The position numbers and the translations under genes are program-made. Source: Rhodanobacteraceae bacterium (GTDB lineage Bacteria; Pseudomonadota; Gammaproteobacteria; Xanthomonadales; Rhodanobacteraceae). Taken from it: DNA of 64,000 nt. Below are positions 11,255-20,118 of this stretch, piece by piece. Under the pieces are notes generated by a model. That model had not been told where the DNA came from. It made no database searches and worked only from the letters and a program-made list of their open reading frames with translations. The stretch is from the NCBI GenBank assembly GCA_003142815.1, contig PLNP01000011.1, positions 81,812 to 145,811 of the forward strand, in the 5' to 3' direction. Within the stretch, counting starts at the first letter, position 1. Every line of letters starts with the position of its first letter.

Positions 11255-13624
11255 TCAGTTGCGCAGCGGCTTTCCGGTCGTCAGCGTGTGCTGGATGCGC
11301 TCCTGCGTCTTCGGCATCTGCGCGAGTTCGAAGAAGTGCTTGCGTTCGAGATCGAGCAGCCAGCGTTCGTCGACCTGCGAGCCGCGTTCGATGACGCCGC
11401 CGCACAACGTGTCGGCGATGCGCGAGGCGATCTCGTAGTCGTGCGCTGAGATGAAGCGGCCTTCGAGCATGTTGACCAGCATCATCTTCAAGGTCGCGGT
11501 GCCGACATCGCCGGCGACGACCACGTCGCGCGCGGGCAGGGGCGGACGGTAGCCGGCATCGGCGAGTGACGCGGCGACCTTCTTCGCGACGTGGAGCAAC
11601 TCGAAGCTGTTGAACACGACCACATCGCTTTCACGCAGCAGGCCGAGCTGCTTGGCTTCAAGCGCGCTGCCAGACAGCTTCGCCATCGCGACCGCCTCGA
11701 ACATGCGCTTGATCTCGGGGAACGGATCGCCGTCGGCCGCACGTTGCGAGGCGCGAACCGCGATCTCCTTGAGTCCGCCGCCGGCCGGCAGCAGGCCGAC
11801 GCCGGCCTCGACCAGACCGATGTAGCTCTCCAGCGCGGCGACCGTACGCGCGCAGTGCATCTGGAATTCGCAGCCGCCGCCGAGCGTGAGGCCGCGCACC
11901 GCGGCGACGATCGGTACCAGCGAATACTTCAGGCGCATGTTGGTGCGCTGGAAGTTCGCGATCATCGATTCCAGCGCACCGATTTTGCCGGACTGGACCA
12001 TGCCGAGCATGCCCTTGAGGTCCGCGCCAGCCGAGAACGCGTCTCCGTTCTGCCAGATCACGAAGGCCTTCAGGTTCTTCTCGGCTTCCTCCACAGCGCG
12101 CTGCACGCCATTGAGCACGGCGTCATTGACGGTATTCATCTTGGTCTTGAACGAGACGATGCCGACGTCATCGCCGAGATGCCACAGGCGCACACCGTCG
12201 TTTTCCCAGACCGTCGTGCCGGTATCGAACTTCTCGCCGATCAGCGCGTCCGGGAACAGCTGGCGCTTGTACACAGGATGCGAAGAACGCGGCTCGTCCT
12301 TGCCAGCACGTGGCGAGTACGAGCCGGCGGCGTGATGCACGCCGTCGACCGCGCCGACCCACGCCGGCAGCGGCGCGCTGCTCATCGCATTGCCGGCTGC
12401 GATGTCCTCGGCAATCCACCTCGCGACATCGGCCCAGCCGGCCGCCTGCCAGGTCTCGAACGGCCCGAGTTTCCAGCCGTAGCCCCAGCGGATCGCAAAA
12501 TCGACGTCGCGTGCGGTCTCGGCAATATCGGCGAGGTGGTACGCGGAATAGTGGAACAGATCGCGGAACACCGCCCACAGGAACTGCGCTTGTGGGTCGT
12601 TCGAAGCGCGCAGCTTGGCGAACTTCTCGGCCGGGTTCTTGATCGCGAGGATCGTGGCGACTTCCTTGGAAGGTTTCGCTGAGGACAGGGCGTAATCCTG
12701 TTTGGCGAGATCGAGGACCATGATGTCCTTGCCGACCTTCCTGTAGATGCCGGCGCCGGTCTTCTGGCCGAGCGCGCCTTTCCCGATCAGTGCAGTCAGC
12801 CATGCCGGCGCCTGGAAGTGCGCGTGCCAGGGATCATTCGGCAGCGTATCCGCCATCGTCTTGATCACGTGCGCCATCGTGTCGAGGCCCACCACGTCCG
12901 CGGTGCGGTAGGTCGCGCTCTTCGGCCGGCCGATCGCCGGGCCGGTCAATGCGTCGACGAGATCGAAGCCGAGCCCGAATGCGGCGGTGTGGCGCATCGT
13001 CGCGAGGATCGACAACACGCCGATGCGGTTGCCGATGAAGTTCGGCGTGTCCTTCGCGTAAACGATGCCCTTGCCGAGTGTCGTGGTCAGGAACGCTTCC
13101 AGTCCGGCGAGGATGCCGCGGTCGGTTTCGCGATCGGGCACGAGTTCGACCAGATGCATGAAGCGCGGCGGATTGAAGAAGTGGATGCCGCTGAAATGCG
13201 GCCGCAGCTTGGCCGGCAACGCCTCTGCCAAAGCGTTGATTGACAACCCTGATGTGTTGCTGGCAACGACTGCGGAATCAGATAGATACGGCGCAATCTT
13301 GTTGTAAAGGTCGAGCTTCCAGTCGAGGTGCTCGGCGATGGCCTCGATGACCAAGTCGCAGTCGCGCAGCACGTCGAGGTTCTCATCGTAGTTCGCGGTG
13401 GTGATCGCGGCCGCGCGCGACTTCTCGGCCAGCGGTGCCGGCGACAGTTTGGCGAGGTTCTGGATCGCCTTCGTCACGATGCCGTTCTTGTCACCTTCCT
13501 TGGCGGGAAGATCGAACAGCAGGGTTTCGACACCGGCGTTGGCGAGGTGCGCGGCGATCTGCGCGCCCATCACGCCGGCGCCAAGCACGGCCGCCTTGCG
13601 GATGCACAGAGGCGTGTAAGTCAT
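11255..13624 (-). CDS. bifunctional 3-hydroxyacyl-CoA dehydrogenase / enoyl-CoA hydratase (FadN-like domain order)
   Basis: 789 residues. The N-terminal half is an NAD-binding 3-hydroxyacyl-CoA dehydrogenase (AAVLGAGVMGAQIAAHLANAG near residue 10, then HFFNPP and NRIG motifs, with a second dehydrogenase lobe to about 470). The C-terminal part is an enoyl-CoA hydratase/crotonase domain (FSAGADLKGM, GLTLGGGCEFQMHCARTVAA). The order dehydrogenase-then-hydratase is the reverse of E. coli FadB/FadJ and matches FadN-type proteins. It carries out the two middle steps of beta-oxidation. It is preceded by psrA (36 bp) and followed by the thiolase, forming one unit. Confidence 0.92.
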   Translation of the reverse strand: MTYTPLCIRKAAVLGAGVMGAQIAAHLANAGVETLLFDLPAKEGDKNGIVTKAIQNLAKLSPAPLAEKSRAAAITTANYDENLDVLRDCDLVIEAIAEHLDWKLDLYNKIAPYLSDSAVVASNTSGLSINALAEALPAKLRPHFSGIHFFNPPRFMHLVELVPDRETDRGILAGLEAFLTTTLGKGIVYAKDTPNFIGNRIGVLSILATMRHTAAFGLGFDLVDALTGPAIGRPKSATYRTADVVGLDTMAHVIKTMADTLPNDPWHAHFQAPAWLTALIGKGALGQKTGAGIYRKVGKDIMVLDLAKQDYALSSAKPSKEVATILAIKNPAEKFAKLRASNDPQAQFLWAVFRDLFHYSAYHLADIAETARDVDFAIRWGYGWKLGPFETWQAAGWADVARWIAEDIAAGNAMSSAPLPAWVGAVDGVHHAAGSYSPRAGKDEPRSSHPVYKRQLFPDALIGEKFDTGTTVWENDGVRLWHLGDDVGIVSFKTKMNTVNDAVLNGVQRAVEEAEKNLKAFVIWQNGDAFSAGADLKGMLGMVQSGKIGALESMIANFQRTNMRLKYSLVPIVAAVRGLTLGGGCEFQMHCARTVAALESYIGLVEAGVGLLPAGGGLKEIAVRASQRAADGDPFPEIKRMFEAVAMAKLSGSALEAKQLGLLRESDVVVFNSFELLHVAKKVAASLADAGYRPPLPARDVVVAGDVGTATLKMMLVNMLEGRFISAHDYEIASRIADTLCGGVIERGSQVDERWLLDLERKHFFELAQMPKTQERIQHTLTTGKPLRN

Positions 13625-13660
13625 CGAAAGCTCCGGAAGAAAAGTGGAAAGGTTGAAGAT

Positions 13661-14278
13661 TTACGGTGCACGCAGCCCCGCGGCGGCGAAGCGCACGAGG
13701 TGTTGCGCGCTCTGTTCGCGATGATTCTGTTCGCTGACGTCGTCCTTGCGCTTGATCATGCCAAAGTCGGCCATTGCGTAGGTGAGCGCGCCGGCGACGA
13801 TATCCAGCCGCCAGTACAACTCGTCCTTGCGCAAATGCGGCAGAAGCCGCGCGAATGCAGTCGCGAACTCGCGTAGCACATAGCCGTAATTGTCGGAAAG
13901 GAAACGGCGCAGGCGCTCGTCGTGTTCGGCGTAGGCGCGCGCGAGCACGCGCACGAACGCGGCGCCGCCGGCGCTGTCCATCGACTGCTCAAGCGCGGGG
14001 CGGATGAACGCGTCGAGCACGTCTTCGAGTTGCCGGCCCGGATTCGTGGCGACCGCCGCGAGTGCGGCAAGCCGGTGGCGATTGAGTTCGTCTAGGCGAC
14101 GCCGGAACACTTCCTCGATCAGGCTTTCCTTCGAGCCAAAGTGATAATTCACCGCGGCGAGGTTCACCTTCGCCGCCGCGGTCACCTGGCGCAGCGACGC
14201 GCCGGCAAATCCATGCCGCGCGAACAGCGTTTCGGCGACGCCGAGGATGCGTTCCCGGGTGGAAAAATTCGGCTGCAC
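13661..14278 (-). CDS. psrA: TetR-family regulator of fatty-acid degradation, PsrA-like
   Basis: A TetR helix-turn-helix lies at the N-terminus (RILGVAETLFARHGFAGASL, then VNLAAVNYHFGSKESLIEEVF), closely resembling PsrA of Pseudomonas. The GTG at 14278 is preferred as start (205 residues, MQPNFSTRERIL). A TTG at 14308 would give 215 residues but lies inside the operator palindrome; neither has a clear ribosome site. PsrA represses beta-oxidation genes and is released by long-chain acyl ligands. Here it sits directly upstream of, and co-directional with, the fad genes, so autoregulation of the operon is likely. The effector and targets are inferred. Confidence 0.85.
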   Translation of the reverse strand: MQPNFSTRERILGVAETLFARHGFAGASLRQVTAAAKVNLAAVNYHFGSKESLIEEVFRRRLDELNRHRLAALAAVATNPGRQLEDVLDAFIRPALEQSMDSAGGAAFVRVLARAYAEHDERLRRFLSDNYGYVLREFATAFARLLPHLRKDELYWRLDIVAGALTYAMADFGMIKRKDDVSEQNHREQSAQHLVRFAAAGLRAP

Positions 14279-14305
14279 GGTGTGCAAGGACGGCTGGTCC
14301 GCAAT

Positions 14306-14319
14306 CAAACGATCGTTTG
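14306..14319. promoter_or_regulatory. PsrA-type operator CAAAC-N4-GTTTG
   Basis: CAAACGATCGTTTG is a perfect palindrome (extended to TCAAACGATCGTTTGA at 14305-14320). It matches the published PsrA consensus (G/C)AAAC-N2-4-GTTT(G/C). It lies 28 bp upstream of the preferred start of the PsrA-like gene, in the region shared with the divergent ndk gene. Confidence 0.7.
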
Positions 14320-14499
14320 AATAGTAGGCGAGGGCGTGAGGCCGGTCAAACCCGCGCGTCGTCGGTGTGTCAAATTGCGCTGAAATTAGTTAAAATCCAG
14401 CGCGATAATGCGAGTTAAGCCCGCGGATTGGCGCGGATTTGGGGTATAACGGCATCCTCTGTCGTTCCCCTCGACCGCGACCCCACGGAGATTTCAGCA

Positions 14500-14925
14500 A
14501 TGGCGCTGGAGCGCACCCTTTCCATCATCAAGCCAGACGCGGTCGCCAAGAACGTCATCGGTCAGATCTATTCGCGCTTCGAAAAAGCCGGTCTCAAGAT
14601 CGTCGCGGCGAAGATGAGGCATCTGTCGCGCAAGGAAGCCGAAGGTTTCTACGCAGTCCATCGCGAACGTTCGTTCTTCGCGGCGCTCGTCGATTTCATG
14701 ATTTCCGGCCCGGTCATGATCCAGGCGCTCGCAGGCGAGAACGCGGTACTCAAACATCGCGATCTGATGGGCGCGACCAATCCGAAGGAAGCCGCTCCGG
14801 GCACGATTCGCGCGGACTTCGCGACATCGATCGACGCGAACGCCGTGCACGGTTCCGATGCGGTCGATACCGCAAAAGTGGAAATCGCGTACTTCTTCGC
14901 AGATACCGAACTCTGCCCGCGCTGA
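14500..14925 (+). CDS. ndk: nucleoside diphosphate kinase
   Basis: 141 residues from the ATG at 14500 (CACGGAG upstream), the usual length. It begins [20 protein letters not shown]; the phosphohistidine is in the stretch ending [12 protein letters not shown]. It transfers the gamma phosphate between nucleoside di- and triphosphates. It is followed after 12 bp by rlmN, as in many gammaproteobacteria. Confidence 0.97.
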   Translation: MALERTLSIIKPDAVAKNVIGQIYSRFEKAGLKIVAAKMRHLSRKEAEGFYAVHRERSFFAALVDFMISGPVMIQALAGENAVLKHRDLMGATNPKEAAPGTIRADFATSIDANAVHGSDAVDTAKVEIAYFFADTELCPR

Positions 14926-14937
14926 GGATGTGAGACG

Positions 14938-16050
14938 GTGACGACGGCCAAGGCCAATCTGTTCGACTACGACCGCAAGGGTTTGCGCGACTTGTTCGCG
15001 CAACTCGGCGAGAAGCCGTATCGCGCGGATCAGGTTATGAAGTGGATCTATCATCGCCATGTCATCGATTTCGCGGCGATGACCGATGTCGGCAAGGCCT
15101 TGCAGGGCAAGCTTGCCGACGCGTTCGACATCGTGCCGCCAAACACGATGTTCGAGAAGCAGGCCGTCGATGGTACGCACAAGTGGCTGCTCGGCATGGA
15201 CGGCGGCAACGCGATCGAGGCGGTGTTCATCCCGGAAACCTCGCGCGGCACGCTGTGCGTGTCCTCGCAGGTCGGCTGCGGGCTCGCTTGCACGTTCTGC
15301 TCGACCGGCACCCAAGGCTTCAACCGCAATCTGTCCGCGGCCGAGATCATCGGTCAGGTCTGGGTCGCCGCGAAGCATCTGGGCAACGTGCCGCACCACC
15401 TGCGCAAACTCACGAATGTCGTGATGATGGGCATGGGCGAGCCGCTCTTGAACTTCGACAACGTCGTCACCGCGATGAGTGTGATGCGCGACGATCTCGG
15501 CCTCGGCCTCGCCAACAAACGCGTCACCCTGTCGACGGCTGGCCTCGTGCCGATGATCGACAAGCTCGCTGAAGTCGCCGACGTCTCGCTCGCGGTTTCG
15601 CTGCACGCGCCGAACGATGAGCTGCGCACCGAACTTGTGCCGCTCAACAAGAAGTATCCCATCGCCGAACTGCTCGACGCCTGCGCGCGTTACGCGGCGC
15701 GCCGCCCGCGCACGACTATCACCTTTGAATACACGATGCTCAAGGGCGTCAACGACAAACCCGAACACGCGCGGCAGTTGATCAAGCTGATGCGGCGCCT
15801 GCCAGCAAAGGTGAACCTGATTCCGTTCAACGCCTTCCATGGCACGCGCTATGAGCGTTCCGACGCGGATGTGATTCGCGCATTCCAGACCATCCTGCTT
15901 GATGCGAATGTGTTGACCATGGTTCGGCGCACGCGCGGCGACGACATCGATGCAGCCTGCGGCCAGCTCAAGGGCCGGGTCATGGACCGCACGCGCCGCC
16001 AGGCGGAATTTCGCCGCAAGCTGGAACAGGACATCTCCGATGCGGCTTGA
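14938..16050 (+). CDS. rlmN: dual-specificity 23S rRNA A2503 / tRNA A37 methyltransferase
   Basis: 370 residues from a GTG start. The radical-SAM cluster motif [11 protein letters not shown] lies at about residues 118-128. [14 protein letters not shown] and [10 protein letters not shown] are typical of RlmN, and the C-terminal part contains the [18 protein letters not shown] segment with the second catalytic Cys. It methylates C2 of adenosine in 23S rRNA and certain tRNAs. Its last 11 bp overlap the start of pilF. Confidence 0.97.
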   Translation: MTTAKANLFDYDRKGLRDLFAQLGEKPYRADQVMKWIYHRHVIDFAAMTDVGKALQGKLADAFDIVPPNTMFEKQAVDGTHKWLLGMDGGNAIEAVFIPETSRGTLCVSSQVGCGLACTFCSTGTQGFNRNLSAAEIIGQVWVAAKHLGNVPHHLRKLTNVVMMGMGEPLLNFDNVVTAMSVMRDDLGLGLANKRVTLSTAGLVPMIDKLAEVADVSLAVSLHAPNDELRTELVPLNKKYPIAELLDACARYAARRPRTTITFEYTMLKGVNDKPEHARQLIKLMRRLPAKVNLIPFNAFHGTRYERSDADVIRAFQTILLDANVLTMVRRTRGDDIDAACGQLKGRVMDRTRRQAEFRRKLEQDISDAA

Positions 16051-16822
16051 GCGGCTTTTCTTCGTGATCGCGATCGGTGTTTCGGTCGCGCTGGTTGCCG
16101 GCTGTGGCACAGCGCCGACCGGCGGCGTCAAGAAAGAGAATGCGGCGACCAAACGCCAGGAAGCAGCACGCGTGCACACCGAGCTCGGCCAGCAGTATCT
16201 GCGCCAGGGCAAGCTCGAAACCGCGCTGGGAGATCTCAACAAGGCGCTCGAGTTCGATCCCGACTATGTCGACGCGCATACCGTGATCGCTGTGTTGTAC
16301 GAGCAGATCGGCGAAAACACCAAAGCCGAGGAACATTACAAACGTGCAGCGCAACTCAAACCCAAGGGTGGCGCTGAACTCAACAACTACGGCAAGTTCC
16401 TGTGCAAGCTCGGTCATTACGACGAGTCGCAGAGCTATTTCCAACGCGCGATCGCCGATCCCTTCTACAAGACGCCATGGTTCGCACTGACCAATTCCGG
16501 CACCTGCCTGCTCAAGGCGGGCAAGCGTGATGAAGCAGAAACGGCGTTGCGCGCCGCGCTCAAGCAGAATCCCAACGATAGCGAGACCCTGATCCAGCTC
16601 GCATCGGTGTTGTACGCCAAGGGCGATTATTTCAATGCCCGCGCATTCGTCCAGCGTTTCGAGGCGATCGCGCAGCCACGGCCCGACGCGTTGATGCTCG
16701 GCCGCAATATCGAATTGCAGCTCGGCAATGCCCACGCCGCGAGCGATTACACCCATCGCCTACTGCAGGGATTTCCCGACTCTGAGCAGGCGCACACCTT
16801 GAGCGTGCAAGACAAGTCATGA
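16040..16822 (+). CDS. pilF: type IV pilus biogenesis/stability lipoprotein PilF (PilW)
   Basis: 260 residues from the ATG at 16040, inside the end of rlmN. The lipoprotein signal ends LVAGC. Several tetratricopeptide repeats follow (for example [38 protein letters not shown]). PilF helps assemble and localise the PilQ secretin in the outer membrane. Position between rlmN and rodZ is the standard one. The 4-bp overlap with rodZ points to translational coupling. Confidence 0.93.
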   Translation: MRLERLFFVIAIGVSVALVAGCGTAPTGGVKKENAATKRQEAARVHTELGQQYLRQGKLETALGDLNKALEFDPDYVDAHTVIAVLYEQIGENTKAEEHYKRAAQLKPKGGAELNNYGKFLCKLGHYDESQSYFQRAIADPFYKTPWFALTNSGTCLLKAGKRDEAETALRAALKQNPNDSETLIQLASVLYAKGDYFNARAFVQRFEAIAQPRPDALMLGRNIELQLGNAHAASDYTHRLLQGFPDSEQAHTLSVQDKS

Positions 16823-17979
16823 ACAACAACGAGCGCGCATCGGCGCATGTAGAGCCGCGGTCACAGCAACGGATTGATGTGCGCGACAACACCGGAACGC
16901 ACTCCGAAAGCGGCAGCCAATTGGCGCTGCCATTGTCCACAGGAATCCCTGTAATGAGAGCCGCAGAGGCCAGCGAAGTGAATGAAGATAACCAGGTGTC
17001 CGATGCAGAAGGCGCCACGCCGATCGAGTTGTACGATCGCGCCGACGCGTCACTGGGACAACGTTTTTGCGCTGCACGCGAGGCGCATGGCTGGACCCGC
17101 GCGGACGTCGCGGCGCGGCTGAAACTGCCGGCCCAGCTGATCGCGCGCCTTGAACGCGATGATTATGCCGGCCTGACCGCAGGCGTGTTCCTGCGCGGCT
17201 ATCTCAGCAGCTACGCGCGGCTGGTTGGCGTTCCCGTCGAAGAGGCCAATCGTGTCGCCGCGGCGCATACGCAGACCGTTCCGCTCGTCTCCACCGGTAC
17301 GATCTCGCGCTCGCGCTACCTGTTCGAACGCTATTCTGTCAGCGCGACCTATCTGATCCTGACCGCGATTATCGTGGTGCCGGCGGTATGGCTCGCGACG
17401 CATGGCGGCCTCGAACAGAACCTCGCGCGCACCACGCTGCTCGATCCCCCGGCGCAAATAACCACGACCTTGCCAGCTCGCGAAGCGACTGTTCCGGCGG
17501 TTGATACGCAGGTCGTGGCAACCGAGCCGGCAACATCCGCGACATCGCCACTGGATGTCAGCGCAGCGCCGCCGATCGTGCTGGTGCAGGTCGATCAGCC
17601 GCCAATCATCTCGTCGATGGCGCCGTTTCCGAGTGCACCGAACCCCACGCCGCAGCCAACGCGGGCCAGCGCGTCGAACCCATCGGCTGCCGCGATCGGC
17701 AGCGGGGCCCATACGCTGAATCTGAAACTCACCCAGCAAAGCTGGGTCGAGGTCACTGCTGCGGATGGACGCAAACTCGAATACGGCATGCTTGCGGCCG
17801 GCAGCGAGCACAATTACCGCAGCGACGGACCGATTTCGGTCCGGCTCGGCAACACCCAAGCCGCTGAGGTGCGTACGGACGGAACGATCGTCGATCTGAC
17901 GCCATACGAGCGCGGCAATGTCGCGCACGTCAAAGTATTCGGCAGCGCCGGATCGGGCGTCAGCCGCATCGATCAATAG
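16819..17979 (+). CDS. rodZ: cell-shape protein RodZ
   Basis: 386 residues. An unusually long N-terminal lead of about 75 residues precedes the HTH_25 domain (LGQRFCAAREAHGWTRADVA, then LIARLERDDYAGLTAGVFLRG). One transmembrane helix follows (YLILTAIIVVPAVWLATHG), then a Pro/Thr/Ala-rich periplasmic linker and a C-terminal DUF4115 beta domain (LNLKLTQQSWVEVTAADGRKL). RodZ links MreB to the wall elongation machinery. An internal start near GTPIELYDRAD is possible, since homologues have shorter leads. Confidence 0.92.
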   Translation: MNNNERASAHVEPRSQQRIDVRDNTGTHSESGSQLALPLSTGIPVMRAAEASEVNEDNQVSDAEGATPIELYDRADASLGQRFCAAREAHGWTRADVAARLKLPAQLIARLERDDYAGLTAGVFLRGYLSSYARLVGVPVEEANRVAAAHTQTVPLVSTGTISRSRYLFERYSVSATYLILTAIIVVPAVWLATHGGLEQNLARTTLLDPPAQITTTLPAREATVPAVDTQVVATEPATSATSPLDVSAAPPIVLVQVDQPPIISSMAPFPSAPNPTPQPTRASASNPSAAAIGSGAHTLNLKLTQQSWVEVTAADGRKLEYGMLAAGSEHNYRSDGPISVRLGNTQAAEVRTDGTIVDLTPYERGNVAHVKVFGSAGSGVSRIDQ

Positions 17980-18107
17980 GCGCCTGCGGTCTTTTCCAAG
18001 CCGCATGATGGCGATATGGGCCGCGCCGTCGCGGTTTCCTGATAACCTTGCGCGCTCTGTGCCGGCCGCTGTCGCGGTCGGCCGCGCACTTTTGTTTCTC
18101 CGGGTGA

Positions 18108-18806
18108 ATGATGGATTTCGACGTTCTCGACGAACACGAACAAGGTGAGATGGTCCAGAAGTGGTTGCGCGAGAACGCGATATCGATCGCGGTCGGTGTG
18201 CTGCTCGGACTTGTCCTCATTTTCGGCTGGCAGCAGTGGAAGGCGCACCGTGCCCGTCATGCTGCGGAAGCCGCAGCCCAATACCAGGCGCTGAGCGATG
18301 CGGCCGAGGCCAAACGCGACGACGAAGTCGCCACGATTGCCGGACTCCTGCGCAAGGACTATTCCGGAACCGTCTACGCGGTTCTCGCCGCGATGTACCA
18401 GGCTGATCAAGCCAGCGCGAAGGGCGACCTCCCAGCCGCTGCGACCGCGCTCGGTTGGGCACAGGAGCACGCTGGCGTCAGCAGCCTGAAATCGCTTGCT
18501 GCGCTGCGCCTGGCGCGGGTAAAGCTTGCGCAGGGCGATGCCGACGGCGCGGTCAAATTGATCGACAGCGTGCCCAGGGATGAATATTCGGCCCTCAGCG
18601 GCGAGATCCGCGGTGACGCGTTCGCCAAATTGGGGCGCGTGGATGATGCACGCGCCGCGTATCAAGACGCGCTGTCGCACCTCGACCCCCAGGCACCCAA
18701 TCGCAATTTCGTACAGATGAAGCTCGATGACCTTGCAGCAGCACCGGCAAAGGCGTCCGCGCCGGTCACGGTGAGCACGCCAGTCCAGGAGAAAAGCGGT
18801 TCATGA
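18108..18806 (+). CDS. yfgM: YfgM-like tetratricopeptide inner-membrane protein
   Basis: 232 residues. It begins with a short cytoplasmic segment rich in Glu (DVLDEHEQGEMVQKWLRENA), a single membrane helix (ISIAVGVLLGLVLIFGWQQW), and a periplasmic helical-repeat region, matching the YfgM/ancillary SecYEG translocon subunit family. It precedes bamB with a 4-bp overlap. In relatives ispG and hisS lie between rodZ and yfgM; here only a 128-bp gap without a gene separates them. Confidence 0.9.
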   Translation: MMDFDVLDEHEQGEMVQKWLRENAISIAVGVLLGLVLIFGWQQWKAHRARHAAEAAAQYQALSDAAEAKRDDEVATIAGLLRKDYSGTVYAVLAAMYQADQASAKGDLPAAATALGWAQEHAGVSSLKSLAALRLARVKLAQGDADGAVKLIDSVPRDEYSALSGEIRGDAFAKLGRVDDARAAYQDALSHLDPQAPNRNFVQMKLDDLAAAPAKASAPVTVSTPVQEKSGS

Positions 18807-19999
18807 AACGCTCCCTACTTGTTATCGCCGTCCTCGCCATGACACTCAGCGGCTGTACCTGGCTGAAGAGTCTCGGCAAGAAGGACAATGTCGAGCCGCC
18901 AACGCCACTGACCCAATTCACGCCGACGACGCAGGTCGATCGCGTCTGGACTGACAGCGTCGGCAAAGGTGCGGGCGATTCCGGCGCGCGCCTCGCGCCG
19001 GGCAGCGCCGGCGGACGCCTGTATGCCGCCGGCATCGACGGCACGATCGAGGCGATCGATGCCGCGAGCGGCCACACCGTGTGGCAGAAGCATCTTGGCA
19101 AACGCAGTGGCTGGCTGTGGCGGCGTGGCGCGAATTCGTTGCGCTGGTCCGGTGGCCCGAGTGCACAGGGCGACCTGCTCGTGGTGGGCGGTCTGGACGG
19201 CCAGGTTTATGCGTTCTCGAACCAGGACGGCGCGGACCGTTGGAACGTCCAACTTAGCTCCGAGGTGATCGCGCCACCGGCGATCGCCGACGGCGTGGTT
19301 GTGGTGCGCACCAATGATGGCCATCTGGTCGGCCTCGACGCCGCTGATGGCACGCGCAAGTGGATATTCGACCAACCTGTCCCGCCGCTCAGCCTGCGCG
19401 GAAACTCCGCGCCGCTGATCGCGAACGGCGTCGTCTATGACGGCTTCGACAACGGCAAAGTCATCGCAGTTCGACTCGCCGATGGCAATGAACTCTGGGC
19501 GCAGGCGTTGTCGACCGGCGAGGGCAGCACCGAGGTCGAACGTCTGTCCGATGTCGATGGCAACATCGTCTCCGATGGATCCGCGCTGTACGGCGCTGGG
19601 TATCGCGGCCAGGTCGCCGCACTCGCGCTCGACAGTGGCCGGCCGCTGTGGCAGCGCGATCTTTCAAGCTATGTCGGCGCCGCCGTCAGTGGCAACGTGG
19701 TGGTCATCGTCGATGCCGAGGGCAACGTCTGGGCGTTCGATCGCGAAACCGGCGTGAATCTCTGGAAGCAGGATCAGCTGAAATATCGCTGGTTGAGCGC
19801 GCCCGCGATTGAGGGCAAATATGTCGTGGTCGGCGACAGCGAAGGCTATGTGCATTGGCTGAGCCTCGACGAGGGCAAGTTCGCCGCGCGTGAACGCCTC
19901 AGCAGGAAAGCAATCGAAGGCGTACCGCTGGTCGTCGACGACATGGTCTGTGTCGAGGACGTGAAAGGACATATCGGCGCGTATCGCGCCCGCCAATAG
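18803..19999 (+). CDS. bamB: outer-membrane assembly lipoprotein BamB
   Basis: 398 residues. Lipoprotein signal MKRSLLVIAVLAMTLSGC; then an eight-bladed propeller with PQQ-like repeats (YAAGIDGTIEAIDAASGHTVW, VVGGLDGQVYAFSNQDG, VVIVDAEGNVWAFDRETG). BamB is a scaffold in the BAM complex that inserts beta-barrel proteins. Coupled to yfgM upstream, followed by der, the conserved order. Confidence 0.96.
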   Translation: MKRSLLVIAVLAMTLSGCTWLKSLGKKDNVEPPTPLTQFTPTTQVDRVWTDSVGKGAGDSGARLAPGSAGGRLYAAGIDGTIEAIDAASGHTVWQKHLGKRSGWLWRRGANSLRWSGGPSAQGDLLVVGGLDGQVYAFSNQDGADRWNVQLSSEVIAPPAIADGVVVVRTNDGHLVGLDAADGTRKWIFDQPVPPLSLRGNSAPLIANGVVYDGFDNGKVIAVRLADGNELWAQALSTGEGSTEVERLSDVDGNIVSDGSALYGAGYRGQVAALALDSGRPLWQRDLSSYVGAAVSGNVVVIVDAEGNVWAFDRETGVNLWKQDQLKYRWLSAPAIEGKYVVVGDSEGYVHWLSLDEGKFAARERLSRKAIEGVPLVVDDMVCVEDVKGHIGAYRARQ

Positions 20000-20118
20000 G
20001 CGCTTGCCGCCGACCGTGGTCGGCGCACCAGCGCGTTTTGCCGGTGTTCGGACACCTGGCTCCCTCTGCCGCCGACTTCATCGTTGCGGCAGAGGGCTCT
20101 TCAGCTTCGGAGCCCAGC

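Noticed and set aside
14494..16242. Minus-strand frame of 582 codons opposite ndk, rlmN and the start of pilF
   Set aside because: Covers three well-recognised genes in antisense and has no motif; a codon-bias shadow.
20009..20024. GCCGACC-GT-GGTCGGC palindrome after bamB as terminator
   Set aside because: Perfect stem but no T-tract, and der follows in the same conserved operon.
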